Source of the DNA: Ewingella americana
Lineage (GTDB): Bacteria; Pseudomonadota; Gammaproteobacteria; Enterobacterales; Enterobacteriaceae
NCBI RefSeq assembly: GCF_006438725.1
Contig: NZ_RCZD01000005.1
Location: 355,588-419,587 of the forward strand
Length of the DNA: 64,000 bases
Direction: 5' to 3'
Positions 48,182-59,803 of the stretch are shown piece after piece. Below the pieces are notes generated by a model that was not told the origin of the DNA, did not search any database, and saw nothing but the letters and a program-made list of their open reading frames with translations. Within the stretch, counting starts at the first letter, position 1, and each line of letters begins with the position of its first letter. The position numbers and the translations under genes were made by a program.

Positions 48182-48243
48182 AGTTGCAGAACATCTTCTA
48201 TAAAGGGAACGCGGTGCATGACGCACCGCGTGGGACCCGAGAC

Positions 48244-48699
48244 TTAACCAGCCATCTGCTTTTCGCGGATTTCAGCCAATGTCTTACAGTCAATGCATAA
48301 ATCAGCGGTAGGACGTGCTTCAAGACGGCGGATGCCGATCTCAACGCCACAGGAATCGCAATAACCGAAATCCTCGTCTTCCACTTTTTTCAGTGTTTTT
48401 TCAATCTTTTTTATCAGCTTACGTTCGCGATCGCGGTTACGCAGTTCGAGGCTGAATTCTTCTTCCTGAGCGGCACGGTCTACCGGATCCGGGAAGTTTG
48501 CAGCTTCGTCTTGCATATGCGTAACGGTACGGTCAACTTCATCCCTGAGCTGATTACGCCACGCTTCAAGAATCTTCTTGAAGTGGGTCAGCTGAGCGAC
48601 GTTCATGTACTCTTCGCCTGGCTTCTCTTGGTATGGTTCTACCCCAGCGATGGCGAGAATGCTCAAGGACGATGTCTTACGGGGTTGCCCTTCTTGCAT
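48244..48699 (-). CDS. dksA: RNA polymerase-binding transcription factor DksA
   Basis: A 151-residue factor that enters the RNA polymerase secondary channel and, with ppGpp, represses rRNA and activates amino acid promoters. The coiled-coil tip carries the key acidic residues in [19 protein letters not shown]. The zinc finger is [22 protein letters not shown] in parts, with CIDC closing it. The start [20 protein letters not shown] and the length match E. coli almost residue for residue. Confidence 0.98.
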   Translation of the reverse strand: MQEGQPRKTSSLSILAIAGVEPYQEKPGEEYMNVAQLTHFKKILEAWRNQLRDEVDRTVTHMQDEAANFPDPVDRAAQEEEFSLELRNRDRERKLIKKIEKTLKKVEDEDFGYCDSCGVEIGIRRLEARPTADLCIDCKTLAEIREKQMAG

Positions 48700-48726
48700 G
48701 ATGCTTCTCCTACATAAAACGCACTA

Positions 48727-48958
48727 TACCCATCATCCTTCAAATTGCGGGAGCCGAAGCTGCCTTGGTGCAATGCAAACGATGTTGAGTATTTCGATCC
48801 CCAAAGGGGGAAAAAATCAGGCCGCTATAAATACCAGAAGGGGGCGACGTAAGCAATTAATCATCACAGGTACTTGACACACCTGTGAGGAAGAGCGTAT
48901 TCGCGTACCTTTCATCACCGTTCAGGTTGCCGACTTGTTGCAACTCGAATAATGGCAG
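48727..48958. repeat. Possible MITE-like repeat between dksA and sfsA
   Basis: CATCATCCTTCAAATTGC at 48730-48747 and, inverted, GCAACTCGAATAATGG near 48939-48954 are imperfect mirror ends of a roughly 230-bp segment. A similar CATTCTTCAAG word follows lpd (18240-18250). This resembles small palindromic intergenic elements of enterobacteria. The segment also holds the dksA promoter region. No gene is seen in 48700-49000. Confidence 0.35.
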
Positions 48959-49000
48959 ATATCTGCTATCTCTAGCTGCCGATGGCTGTAATAACAGGGG

Positions 49001-49720
49001 TTATCCGACAAACTGGCGGTTAGCCAGAGGTAAACGTTCTGAGAGGCGGATACCCTCTGCAGAAAGTTTTGCACCGTAACACATCACTTCGACACCGCTT
49101 TGTTGTACCTGCGTCAGTAATGCTGCGTAACGCGGATCAATATGGTGTGCCGGAGACACGCTTTCAATGCCTGAATGCAATACAGCGAAAAAAAGCACCG
49201 CTCGCTGTCCCTGTTCCGCCATCGCTTGCAGCTCGCGTAAATGCTTCTGACCCCGCAGCGTAACTGCGTCGGGAAAGAAGCCGCATCCTTGTTGCAGCAA
49301 GGTGACAGATTTCACTTCAATATAGCAGTCGGAACGATTATCCGCCTGTAACATAAGGTCAATGCGGCTATTTTCGGTACCGTATTTAACTTCAGCGGTT
49401 AACTTACTGTAAGAGGATAATTCTGGAACTGCGTCGGCTTCCAGCGCCTCTCTGACTAATTGGTTTGCCCGTAACGTATTGACGCAAATCCAGTGCCCCT
49501 GCGGGGTTTCTGTCAGTTCCCAACTGTGGGCGTATTTGCGCTTGGGGTTGTCAGAGGCCGAATACCACACGGTATCCCCCGGCGTGGCGCAGCCGGTCAT
49601 GGCACCGGTATTGGCGCAGTGCAGCGTCAACTCCCGGCCATCTGGCGTTATCACATCGGCCAGAAAGCGTTTGTAACGTTTGATTAGCGTCGCGGCTTGC
49701 AGCGGGGGATCGAAATGCAT
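49001..49720 (-). CDS. sfsA: SfsA family protein (sugar fermentation stimulation protein A)
   Basis: A 239-residue protein. In E. coli SfsA stimulates maltose gene expression; the fold has a nuclease-like domain (PD-(D/E)XK) and an N-terminal OB fold. Visible: [23 protein letters not shown] (in parts), the motif [11 protein letters not shown], then [10 protein letters not shown] with the nuclease-type EVK. Length is close to the E. coli 234. Biochemical role remains unclear. It lies 18 bases downstream of thpR. Confidence 0.93.
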   Translation of the reverse strand: MHFDPPLQAATLIKRYKRFLADVITPDGRELTLHCANTGAMTGCATPGDTVWYSASDNPKRKYAHSWELTETPQGHWICVNTLRANQLVREALEADAVPELSSYSKLTAEVKYGTENSRIDLMLQADNRSDCYIEVKSVTLLQQGCGFFPDAVTLRGQKHLRELQAMAEQGQRAVLFFAVLHSGIESVSPAHHIDPRYAALLTQVQQSGVEVMCYGAKLSAEGIRLSERLPLANRQFVG

Positions 49721-49738
49721 GACAGTTCCTGATTGAAA

Positions 49739-50278
49739 TTAGGCAAGCGGCGCAGGCAGTGGCCAGCTTTGCAACAGAGAGTAGCGGGTGCGGCCACGCT
49801 CATAAATTGACTGATACAGCCCGAACTCCAGCGCTTCCAGCGTCCAGTGGGGTGTGGCGGGAGGAATGGCCACCTGCCGCGTCGCAGCGCGAAATAATGA
49901 AATATGGGGATGAAACGGCAGGGCGCTTTGATAACAGCCGTTGCGCGCAGCGTGTGAGCGCAGGATCTCTGCCAGTTGCAGCAGCGGGCGCGGCGCCCGG
50001 CGGGTACCGAGCCAGACCACACCCGCACCGGGCCAGTGCCCGGCATCATCGATACACAGGCTAAACCCTTTGGCATCAATTCTCCCCGCCACGCTACGTA
50101 AGGCGGTCTCTTTCTGCTCGCTGACTTCGCCGAGAAACGCCAGCGTCAGGTGCAAATTGGCGGCGGCGATGGGGCGTCCTGTATCCTCAGGGAAATGGTC
50201 AGCACGCCACTGAATCACCTGTTTTTGCAATTTAGGTGGCAGTGATAAAGCAAAAAAAAGGCGGCGTTGAGCAGACAT
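49739..50278 (-). CDS. thpR: RNA 2',3'-cyclic phosphodiesterase
   Basis: A 179-residue 2H phosphoesterase (formerly LigT, 2'-5' RNA ligase). The two catalytic HxTx motifs are HLTLAFLG and HPHISLFR. It begins MSAQRRLFFALSLPPKLQ, at ATG 50278; an in-frame start 60 bases upstream would run into the hrpB leader. It is divergent from hrpB, whose start is 79 bases away. Confidence 0.93.
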   Translation of the reverse strand: MSAQRRLFFALSLPPKLQKQVIQWRADHFPEDTGRPIAAANLHLTLAFLGEVSEQKETALRSVAGRIDAKGFSLCIDDAGHWPGAGVVWLGTRRAPRPLLQLAEILRSHAARNGCYQSALPFHPHISLFRAATRQVAIPPATPHWTLEALEFGLYQSIYERGRTRYSLLQSWPLPAPLA

Positions 50279-50356
50279 TTCGGGTTCCCTGACGGTATAG
50301 GCAGGACCAGATGCTACAATGCTGGCGCTGTAAATCAAATTATACGGGGTTTTTCA

Positions 50357-52798
<2,442 letters not shown>

Positions 52799-52900
52799 TC
52801 AGAAGGCTCTCTTTTAAGAGATTTCTTCTGGTCAGAATACGAACCGAGGCAGAGAGTAGGCCGCAATTTATGAATACAGCAGGTTTTATGGAGAATTGTC

Positions 52901-55483
52901 ATGTCTGGCGATGATCGCGAGCCGATTGGCCGTAAAGGCAAACCCGCAGGGCGCAAGCCTCCGCGCTCCCGTCCCGTTCGCAGTCGTCGGGATGACGATG
53001 ATGAAGAGATTGACCACGAGTATGAAGATGATCACGAAACGGATGATGACGACGAAGAACAAGATCACCGCCGGGAGTCGCGCATGACCCGTAAAGCTGC
53101 ACCGCGTAAAGCCGCGAAGTCAGACAACAGTGGCAAACCACGCAGCCGGAAACGCTGGTGGTTCTGGCTGCTGTTCAAACTGTTTATCATTTTTGCCATT
53201 GTGATGGGGATTTACGGCTTCTACCTCAACACCGAGATCCGTGGCCGCATCGACGGCAAAGTCTGGCAGTTACCCGCGGCCGTGTTCGGCCGTCAGGTGA
53301 ACCTTGAGCCGGACATGCCGTACAGCAAAAAAGAGATGGTTAACCTGCTGGAAGGGACGCAATACCGTCAGGTAACGCGGATCACTCGCCCAGGTGAATT
53401 CACCGTGGCGGCCAACAGCATCGATCTGCTGCGTCGTCCGTTTGATTTCCCGGAAGGTAAGGAAGGGCAGATCAACGCACGCCTGATCTTCGCCGATGAC
53501 CATCTCGATGAGATTAAAAACCTGGATAACAACCGCGATTTCGGGCTTTTCCGCCTCGACCCGCGGTTGATCACTATGTTGCAGTCACCCAACGGTGAAC
53601 AGCGTCTGTTCGTGCCGCGCGCCGGTTTCCCAGACTTGCTGGTCGACACCCTGCTGGCGACCGAAGACCGTCACTTCTATGAGCACGACGGCATCAACTT
53701 CTGGGCGATTGGCCGTGCGGTATTGGCTAACCTGAGTGCTGGTCATGCGGTGCAGGGCGGCAGTACGCTGACGCAGCAACTGGTGAAAAACCTGTTTCTG
53801 ACCAACGAGCGCTCCCTCAGCCGTAAAGCGCGTGAAGCCTACATGGCGATTTTGGTCGACGCCAACTACAGCAAAGATCGCATTCTGGAACTGTACCTGA
53901 ACGAAGTGTATCTCGGTCAGAGCGGTTCCGATCAAATCCGCGGTTTCCCGCTGGCCAGCCTCTATTACTTTGGCCGTCCGGTGAATGAACTGAGTCTGGA
54001 TCAGCAGGCGCTGCTGGTCGGTATGGTGAAAGGGGCGTCGCTGTATAACCCATGGCGTAACCCGACGCTGGCGCTGGAGCGCCGTAACTTAGTGCTGCGT
54101 TTACTGGTCAATCAGAAGGTTATTGATCAGGAGCTGTATGACATGCTCAGCGCACGCCCCCTCGGCGTTCAGCCGAAGGGCGGGGTGATTTCTCCGCAGC
54201 CTGCGTTTATGCAGATGGTGCGTAACGAGTTGCAGGCCAAACTCGGCGATAAAGTGAAGGACATGTCCGGCGTGAAAATTTTCACCACGCTCGATCCTCT
54301 TTCTCAGGATTCGGCTGAAAAAGCGGTAGAAGAGGGCATTCCGTTGCTGCGTAAGAAAAGCGGCCTGAATGACATCGAAACCGCCATGGTGATTGTTGAC
54401 CGTTATACCGGTGAAGTGCGGGCGATGGTCGGCGGTGCGGATACGCAGTTCGCCGGTTTCAACCGTGCTATGCAGGCACGTCGCCAGGTGGGGTCGCTGG
54501 CGAAACCAGCAACCTATCTGACTGCGCTGTCTCAGCCGGACAAATACCGCCTCAATACCGTGCTGGCTGACCAGCCGCTGACGATTAAACTGGCCAACGG
54601 CCAGACATGGTCACCGAAAAATGATGACCATCAGTTCCGTGGGCAGGTGCTGCTGGTCGATGCGCTGGCGCGTTCGATGAACGTACCTACCGTGAATCTC
54701 GGTATGGCGGTCGGGCTGGATAACATCACCAAACAGTTGATTAACCTCGGCGTGCCGAAAGAGTCACTGAATCAGTTGCCATCCATGTTGCTTGGTGCGA
54801 TTGCCCTGACCCCGATGGAAGTGGCGCAGGAGTACCAGACTATCGCCAGCGGCGGTAACAAGGCACCGCTGTCTGCGGTGCGTTCGGTGATCGCTGAAGA
54901 TGGCACGGTGCTGTATCAGAGCTTCCCGCAGGCAGAACGGGTGATCCCGGCCCAGGCGTCGTATTTGACTATGTACGCCATGCAACAGGTGGTGTCCGAA
55001 GGGACATCACGCGCGCTGGCGAACAAATTCCCTAACCTGCATCTGGCGGCGAAAACCGGGACCTCGAACGAACTGCGTGACAGCTGGTTCGCCGGCATTG
55101 ATGGCAATCAGGTGGCGATCACCTGGGTAGGGCGTGACAACAACGGACCGTCAAAACTCTGGGGATCTACCGGTGCGCTGGTGCTCTACAGCCGCTATCT
55201 GGAGAACGAAATGCCGCAGCCATTGAACCTGCAGGTGCCGGAAGGCATCAGCTTGATGAACATCGACGGCAGCGGAAACTTCGTTTGTAACGGTGGCGGT
55301 TCCCGCAGCATTCCTGTGTGGACTGATGCGCCGGATAGCCTGTGTCAGGCGTCGCAGGCAGCAGTTCAACAACAGCAGCAGCAGCAACAGCAACAACAAC
55401 AACAGCAGCAACAGTCGCCGCAGCAAGAAGATGGCAAAGGCGTCGCTGGCTGGATTAAAGATATGTTCGGTTCAGGCCAGTAA
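52901..55483 (+). CDS. mrcB: Penicillin-binding protein 1B (bifunctional transglycosylase/transpeptidase)
   Basis: An 860-residue peptidoglycan synthase. The cytoplasmic N-terminus is highly charged (residues 30-60 mostly Asp, Glu, Arg and His), then one membrane helix (WWFWLLFKLFIIFAIVMGIY), the UB2H domain, the GT51 glycosyltransferase (ATEDRHFYEHDGINFW with the catalytic Glu, GGSTLTQQLVKNLF), and the transpeptidase with SxxK in GSLAKP, SMN in ARSMNVPT and KTGT in AAKTGTSNE. A tract of 17 Gln precedes the conserved C-terminal VAGWIKDMFGSG. Length is close to the E. coli 844. Confidence 0.98.
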   Translation: MSGDDREPIGRKGKPAGRKPPRSRPVRSRRDDDDEEIDHEYEDDHETDDDDEEQDHRRESRMTRKAAPRKAAKSDNSGKPRSRKRWWFWLLFKLFIIFAIVMGIYGFYLNTEIRGRIDGKVWQLPAAVFGRQVNLEPDMPYSKKEMVNLLEGTQYRQVTRITRPGEFTVAANSIDLLRRPFDFPEGKEGQINARLIFADDHLDEIKNLDNNRDFGLFRLDPRLITMLQSPNGEQRLFVPRAGFPDLLVDTLLATEDRHFYEHDGINFWAIGRAVLANLSAGHAVQGGSTLTQQLVKNLFLTNERSLSRKAREAYMAILVDANYSKDRILELYLNEVYLGQSGSDQIRGFPLASLYYFGRPVNELSLDQQALLVGMVKGASLYNPWRNPTLALERRNLVLRLLVNQKVIDQELYDMLSARPLGVQPKGGVISPQPAFMQMVRNELQAKLGDKVKDMSGVKIFTTLDPLSQDSAEKAVEEGIPLLRKKSGLNDIETAMVIVDRYTGEVRAMVGGADTQFAGFNRAMQARRQVGSLAKPATYLTALSQPDKYRLNTVLADQPLTIKLANGQTWSPKNDDHQFRGQVLLVDALARSMNVPTVNLGMAVGLDNITKQLINLGVPKESLNQLPSMLLGAIALTPMEVAQEYQTIASGGNKAPLSAVRSVIAEDGTVLYQSFPQAERVIPAQASYLTMYAMQQVVSEGTSRALANKFPNLHLAAKTGTSNELRDSWFAGIDGNQVAITWVGRDNNGPSKLWGSTGALVLYSRYLENEMPQPLNLQVPEGISLMNIDGSGNFVCNGGGSRSIPVWTDAPDSLCQASQAAVQQQQQQQQQQQQQQQQSPQQEDGKGVAGWIKDMFGSGQ
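55370..55425 (+). repeat. CAG/CAA repeat encoding a polyglutamine tract in mrcB
   Basis: Interrupted CAG/CAA triplets encode 17 consecutive Gln near the PBP1b C-terminus. The E. coli protein has only short Gln runs mixed with Pro here. Length is likely to vary between strains. Confidence 0.9.
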
Positions 55484-55510
55484 TTCTCTTACTGGTGCCA
55501 CGACCGGCTC

Positions 55511-55540
55511 AAAGGGCGCGACAAGTTTCGCGCCCTTTTT
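55511..55540 (+). terminator. Intrinsic terminator of mrcB
   Basis: AAAGGGCGCGA (55511-55521) and TCGCGCCCTTT (55528-55538) pair perfectly over a 6-base loop, with T5 at the end. Confidence 0.9.
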
Positions 55541-55726
55541 ATATCGAATCCTCCGCTTTACGGGCTGGGGAAGCCGCATTCATCACAACCTCGTCACATC
55601 CCATTTCGAACAATCTTCAATCGATTTTACCCATACTTCACATAGGGCTATTTTTTATTCACTCACCGACTGTCCGGGCTTAATAGGCTTGCAGAAGGCT
55701 ATGGGTTGCGCATATTATGCGATGTT

Positions 55727-55745
55727 TATAATAATAATTATCGTT
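55727..55745. promoter_or_regulatory. Fur-box-like site upstream of fhuA
   Basis: TATAATAATAATTATCGTT matches the 19-bp Fur consensus at 13 positions and lies 36-54 bases before fhuA. Iron repression of the ferrichrome operon is expected. The rest of 55541-55726 shows no gene. Confidence 0.65.
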
Positions 55746-55780
55746 TACATTCCCATTCAAACATCTCCAGAGAATAATAA

Positions 55781-57991
55781 ATGGCACTTCAGCGCTCTCT
55801 TTCACTGATTTCATCCAAGGGAACTTTTCAGCGTGGCACACTGGCGTTAACTATCGCCGCTGCACTGGGTTCTTATGCTTTTCAGGCTAATGCTGCATCC
55901 ACGGCAAAAGACGAGACTATCGTTGTAACGGGTTCGACGTCGGCTGATGTGGCACCAGAATCTGCCTGGGGCCCGGCACCGACTATCGCCGCCAAGCACA
56001 GCGCCACTGGCACCAAAACCGATACGCCTATCGTTAAGACGCCGCAGTCTATTTCCGTGGTGACGCGTGAAGAGATGGACATGAAACAGCCGTCCACGGT
56101 GAAAGAAGCGCTGGGTTATACGCCCGGCGTGTACGCCAGCCGTGGCAGTTCTTCCGTTTATGACGCTGTCGCGATTCGTGGTTTCACTTCGGTGAATACC
56201 AACCAGTATCTCGACGGTATCAAACTGCAGGGTGACAACTACTCTGAAGTGTCGATGGATCCGTACTTCCTCGAACGTGTGGAAGTGCTGCGTGGCCCGT
56301 CTTCCGTGCTCTACGGCAAAAGTAACCCGGGCGGCGTAGTGACGATGGTCAGCAAGCGCCCGACCACTGAGCCGCTGAAAGAAATACAGTTCAAAATGGG
56401 GTCAGACAACCTCTATCAGACCGGTTTTGACTTCAGTGATGCTATCGACGACGCGGGTGTTTATTCCTACCGTCTGACCGGCGTGGCGCGCAGTCAGGAT
56501 TCACAGCAGGTGATGTCGAAAGAGCAGCGTTATGCCATCGCACCTTCATTCAGCTGGCGCCCGGATGACAAAACCAACTTTACCTTCCTGAGCAATTTCC
56601 AGAACGATCCGAACACCGGTTTCTACGGCTGGCTGCCGCGTGAAGGCACCGTTGTGCCTTACGTTGATGCCAACGGTAACTCGCATAAACTCCCTACTGA
56701 TTTCAATGATGGCGAGCAGTCCAATAAGCTGTCCCGTAATCTGAAAATGGTCGGCTACAGCTTCGATCATGAGTTTAACGATACCTGGACCGTGCGCCAG
56801 AACCTGCGTTATACCAAACTGGATACCGATTTTTCTGGTGTTTACGGCACGGGTTATGCGGGTAACGGCGTCCTGAGCCGCGCTTATGTGCAGTCAAAAG
56901 AGAGCCTGAACAACTTTGATGTCGATACGCAGGCGCAGGCTAAATTTGCCACCGGCCCGGTTGACCACACGTTACTGACCGGTGTGGACTACATGCGTAT
57001 GAGCAATGACGTAGATTCTTATTACGGCACGGCTAATTCGCTGAATATGCTGAATCCACAATACGGCAATGCCGGTGTGGCGCTGAACTTCCCGTACCAG
57101 GTTCTGGATCGTCAGGAGCAGACGGGCCTGTATGCGCAGGATCAGGCAGAGTGGGATCACTGGATCCTGACTCTGGGTGGACGTTATGACTTCTCGAAAA
57201 ACTCAGTTCTGACGCGCAGCACCAATGTTACTGATGAAGTGAACAATGATAAGTTCACCTGGCGTGGTGGTCTGAACTACCTGTTCGATAACGGGATTTC
57301 ACCTTACTTCAGCTACAGCGAATCCTTTGAGCCGAACGTCGGTGCGACCGTCGGTGGACAAGCGTTTGTTCCTTCAATCGGTAAACAGTACGAAGCCGGT
57401 GTTAAGTACATTCCGAACGATCGCCCGATCAGCCTTACCGCTGCGGTGTATCAGCTGACCAAAACCAACAACCTGACCGTCGATCCGAACAACATCTTCT
57501 TCCAGGTGCAGTCGGGTGAAATTCGTTCGCGCGGTGTTGAGCTGGAAGCCAAGGCAGCGGTTAACGCCAACATCAACGTCACGGCGTCTTACACCTATAC
57601 CAATGCGGTCTACACGCATGACACCAGCTACGAAGGCAAACGTCCGACAGAAGTGCCGCGCAATATGGCGTCACTGTGGGCGGATTACACCTTCCACGAA
57701 ACGGCGCTTAGCGGCCTGACCGTCGGCTCCGGCGTGCGTTACGTCGGTGACAGCTCCAGCTTCTACACCACCGGTGACAAAACTAACGATACCTTCAACG
57801 TCGCGGCTTACACGCTGGTTGATGCGACGGTGAAATATGATCTGGGCCGCTTCGGCATGCCGGGTTCTTCTGTGGGGGTGAATATCAACAACCTGCTGGA
57901 CCGCGAGTATGTCGCCAGCTGCTATCGCGATTACGCCTGTTACTGGGGCTCCGATCGTCAGATTGTCGCCACCGCGACGTTCCGTTTCTGA
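55781..57991 (+). CDS. fhuA: Ferrichrome outer-membrane receptor FhuA (TonB-dependent)
   Basis: A 736-residue precursor. A signal peptide ends near QANA|AS (residue 38). The TonB box is DETIVVTG at the mature N-terminus, the plug domain has TPQSISVVTREEMD and RGPSSVLYGKSNPGGVV, and the 22-strand barrel ends VATATFRF with terminal Phe. It imports ferric hydroxamates, and in E. coli is also a phage and colicin M receptor. C-terminal NNLLDREYVASCYRDYACYWG with two Cys is typical of FhuA. First gene of fhuACDB. FhuA is preferred to other siderophore receptors mainly because of the operon. Confidence 0.95.
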   Translation: MALQRSLSLISSKGTFQRGTLALTIAAALGSYAFQANAASTAKDETIVVTGSTSADVAPESAWGPAPTIAAKHSATGTKTDTPIVKTPQSISVVTREEMDMKQPSTVKEALGYTPGVYASRGSSSVYDAVAIRGFTSVNTNQYLDGIKLQGDNYSEVSMDPYFLERVEVLRGPSSVLYGKSNPGGVVTMVSKRPTTEPLKEIQFKMGSDNLYQTGFDFSDAIDDAGVYSYRLTGVARSQDSQQVMSKEQRYAIAPSFSWRPDDKTNFTFLSNFQNDPNTGFYGWLPREGTVVPYVDANGNSHKLPTDFNDGEQSNKLSRNLKMVGYSFDHEFNDTWTVRQNLRYTKLDTDFSGVYGTGYAGNGVLSRAYVQSKESLNNFDVDTQAQAKFATGPVDHTLLTGVDYMRMSNDVDSYYGTANSLNMLNPQYGNAGVALNFPYQVLDRQEQTGLYAQDQAEWDHWILTLGGRYDFSKNSVLTRSTNVTDEVNNDKFTWRGGLNYLFDNGISPYFSYSESFEPNVGATVGGQAFVPSIGKQYEAGVKYIPNDRPISLTAAVYQLTKTNNLTVDPNNIFFQVQSGEIRSRGVELEAKAAVNANINVTASYTYTNAVYTHDTSYEGKRPTEVPRNMASLWADYTFHETALSGLTVGSGVRYVGDSSSFYTTGDKTNDTFNVAAYTLVDATVKYDLGRFGMPGSSVGVNINNLLDREYVASCYRDYACYWGSDRQIVATATFRF

Positions 57992-58086
57992 TCGTCAGTC
58001 GTTAACATTGTCAATTCGGGCACGCTGGTCGTGCCCATTTCCTATTGAACTCACCGTCAAACCCGGATGTAAACGAAGAAAATTTT

Positions 58087-58899
58087 ATGGCTGATCACAA
58101 CGTGTCCTTGTCTTCACCGCTGCCCGAAAGCGTATTCCGTCTGCAAAATGCCAGTTTTACCGTGCCGGGACGCACGCTGCTGGCGCCGCTTTCGTTGACC
58201 TTTCCGCAGGGAAAAGTGTGCGGTCTGATAGGGCATAATGGCTCCGGGAAGTCGACGTTGTTAAAAATGCTTGGCCGTCATCAGCCGGCATCCTCAGGGC
58301 AAGTTCTGCTTAATGAGACGCCGCTTTCGCAGTGGGACAACAAAACCTTTGCCCGTCAGGTGGCCTATCTGCCGCAGCAATTACCCGCCGCCGAAGGAAT
58401 GACGGTGCAGGAGTTGGTGGCGATTGGGCGTTACCCGTGGCACGGCGCGCTGGGGCGTTTTAAACATCAGGATAAAGAGAAAGTGGAAGAAGCGATCGCG
58501 CTGGTGGGGCTGAAGCCTTTTGCGCATCGTCTGGTCGACAGCCTCTCTGGTGGCGAACGCCAGCGCGCATGGCTGGCGATGATGGTGGCGCAGGATAGCC
58601 GCTGTTTGCTGCTCGACGAACCGACTTCCGCGCTCGACATCGCCCATCAGGTTGATGTGCTGGCGCTTATTCATCGGCTCAGTCATGAGAAAGGGCTGAC
58701 GGTGATCGCCGTGCTGCATGACCTGAACATGGCCGCCCGTTATTGCGATTATCTGATGGCGCTACGCGGCGGTGAATTAATTGCGCAGGGCACGCCGCAG
58801 GAGATGATGCGCGGCGAGGTTCTGGAGCAAATTTATGGTATTCCGATGGGGATCCTCCCGCACCCGGCCGGTGGCGCCCCCGTGAGCTTTGTGTACTGA
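58087..58899 (+). CDS. fhuC: Ferrichrome ABC transporter ATP-binding protein FhuC
   Basis: A 270-residue ATPase for hydroxamate siderophore import. Walker A GHNGSGKST, Q-loop YLPQQLP, signature LSGGERQR, Walker B CLLLDEPTSALD, switch His VLHDLNMA. The C-terminus ILPHPAGGAPVSFVY is FhuC-specific. ATG 58087 gives MADHNVSL; the ribosome site is weak, and an in-frame non-ATG start upstream cannot be excluded. fhuD begins one base after its stop. Confidence 0.95.
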   Translation: MADHNVSLSSPLPESVFRLQNASFTVPGRTLLAPLSLTFPQGKVCGLIGHNGSGKSTLLKMLGRHQPASSGQVLLNETPLSQWDNKTFARQVAYLPQQLPAAEGMTVQELVAIGRYPWHGALGRFKHQDKEKVEEAIALVGLKPFAHRLVDSLSGGERQRAWLAMMVAQDSRCLLLDEPTSALDIAHQVDVLALIHRLSHEKGLTVIAVLHDLNMAARYCDYLMALRGGELIAQGTPQEMMRGEVLEQIYGIPMGILPHPAGGAPVSFVY

Positions 58900-58900
58900 T

Positions 58901-59803
58901 ATGTCTGAGATTTTAATGACTCCCGGTTTAACGCGTCGCCGTCTGTTACAGGCGCTGGCGCTCTCGCCATTGCTGGCTTCATTGCCTTCGTTCGCGGCTT
59001 CCCGTCCCGATCTGCAAAAAATTATTGCCCTCGAATGGTTGCCTGCTGAACTGCTGATCGCCTTGGGCGTGATGCCGATGGGGGTGGCGGATATCCACAA
59101 TTACAATTTGTGGGTGGATGAGCCCAAGCTCCCCGCCAGCGTCATTGACGTGGGCCAGAGAATGGAACCGAACATGGAGCTGCTGCAACAGCTTCAACCC
59201 TCGCTGTTGCTGGTGTCTGAAGGTTACGGTCCGAAAGTCAGCCAGCTGGCGCCGATTGCGCCGGTGTTGGGCATGACGGCCAATGATGGCAGCGCAGAGC
59301 CGCTAAAACGCGCCATCAGTTCGCTGTATAAGCTGGCCGATTACCTCGGTTTGCAGGAACGCGCCGCACTGCATGTGCAGGCTTATCACGACCTGCTGAA
59401 CCAGATCCGGCAGAATCTGCAACCCGTCGCGCAGCAGCCGATTTTATTGTTCTCTTTACTCGATACCCGCCACGCGCTGGTGTTCGGCAAGGGCAGCCTG
59501 TTTCAGGAAGTGATGAAAGACCTCGGGCTGACCAATGCCTGGCAGGGCGAAGACAGTTTCTGGGGCAGCGTGACCGTCGGCATAGAACGGCTGGCGTCGA
59601 TCAAAAACGCCCGCGCACTCTGTTTCAGCCACGGCGATGCCGATATTTTTGCCAACGTTTCCCGCATGCCGCTCTGGCAGGCGCTGCCGTTTGTGCGTGA
59701 AAAACAACTTAGCGTGGTGCCTGCCGTATGGTTCTACGGTTCCACCTTCAGTGCGATGCGTTTTTGCCGCATTCTTAATGAACAGCTGGGGAGCGCGCCA
59801 TGA
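58901..59803 (+). CDS. fhuD: Ferrichrome-binding periplasmic protein FhuD
   Basis: A 300-residue precursor of the hydroxamate-binding protein (TroA-like fold with a long connecting helix). A twin-arginine type signal is visible (TRRRLLQALALSPLLASL, cleaved near SFA|AS). Family blocks: IIALEWLPAELLIALGV, NLWVDEPKLPASVIDVG, FWGSVTVGIERLA and VPAVWFYGSTFSAM. The ATG at 58901 follows fhuC directly; an ATG five codons later is also possible. The end overlaps fhuB by 4 bp. Confidence 0.95.
   Translation: MSEILMTPGLTRRRLLQALALSPLLASLPSFAASRPDLQKIIALEWLPAELLIALGVMPMGVADIHNYNLWVDEPKLPASVIDVGQRMEPNMELLQQLQPSLLLVSEGYGPKVSQLAPIAPVLGMTANDGSAEPLKRAISSLYKLADYLGLQERAALHVQAYHDLLNQIRQNLQPVAQQPILLFSLLDTRHALVFGKGSLFQEVMKDLGLTNAWQGEDSFWGSVTVGIERLASIKNARALCFSHGDADIFANVSRMPLWQALPFVREKQLSVVPAVWFYGSTFSAMRFCRILNEQLGSAP

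Noticed and set aside
48873-48900. TTGACA-like promoter on the + strand between dksA and sfsA
   Set aside because: Both neighbouring genes are on the minus strand and no + strand gene follows; probably chance or part of the repeat.
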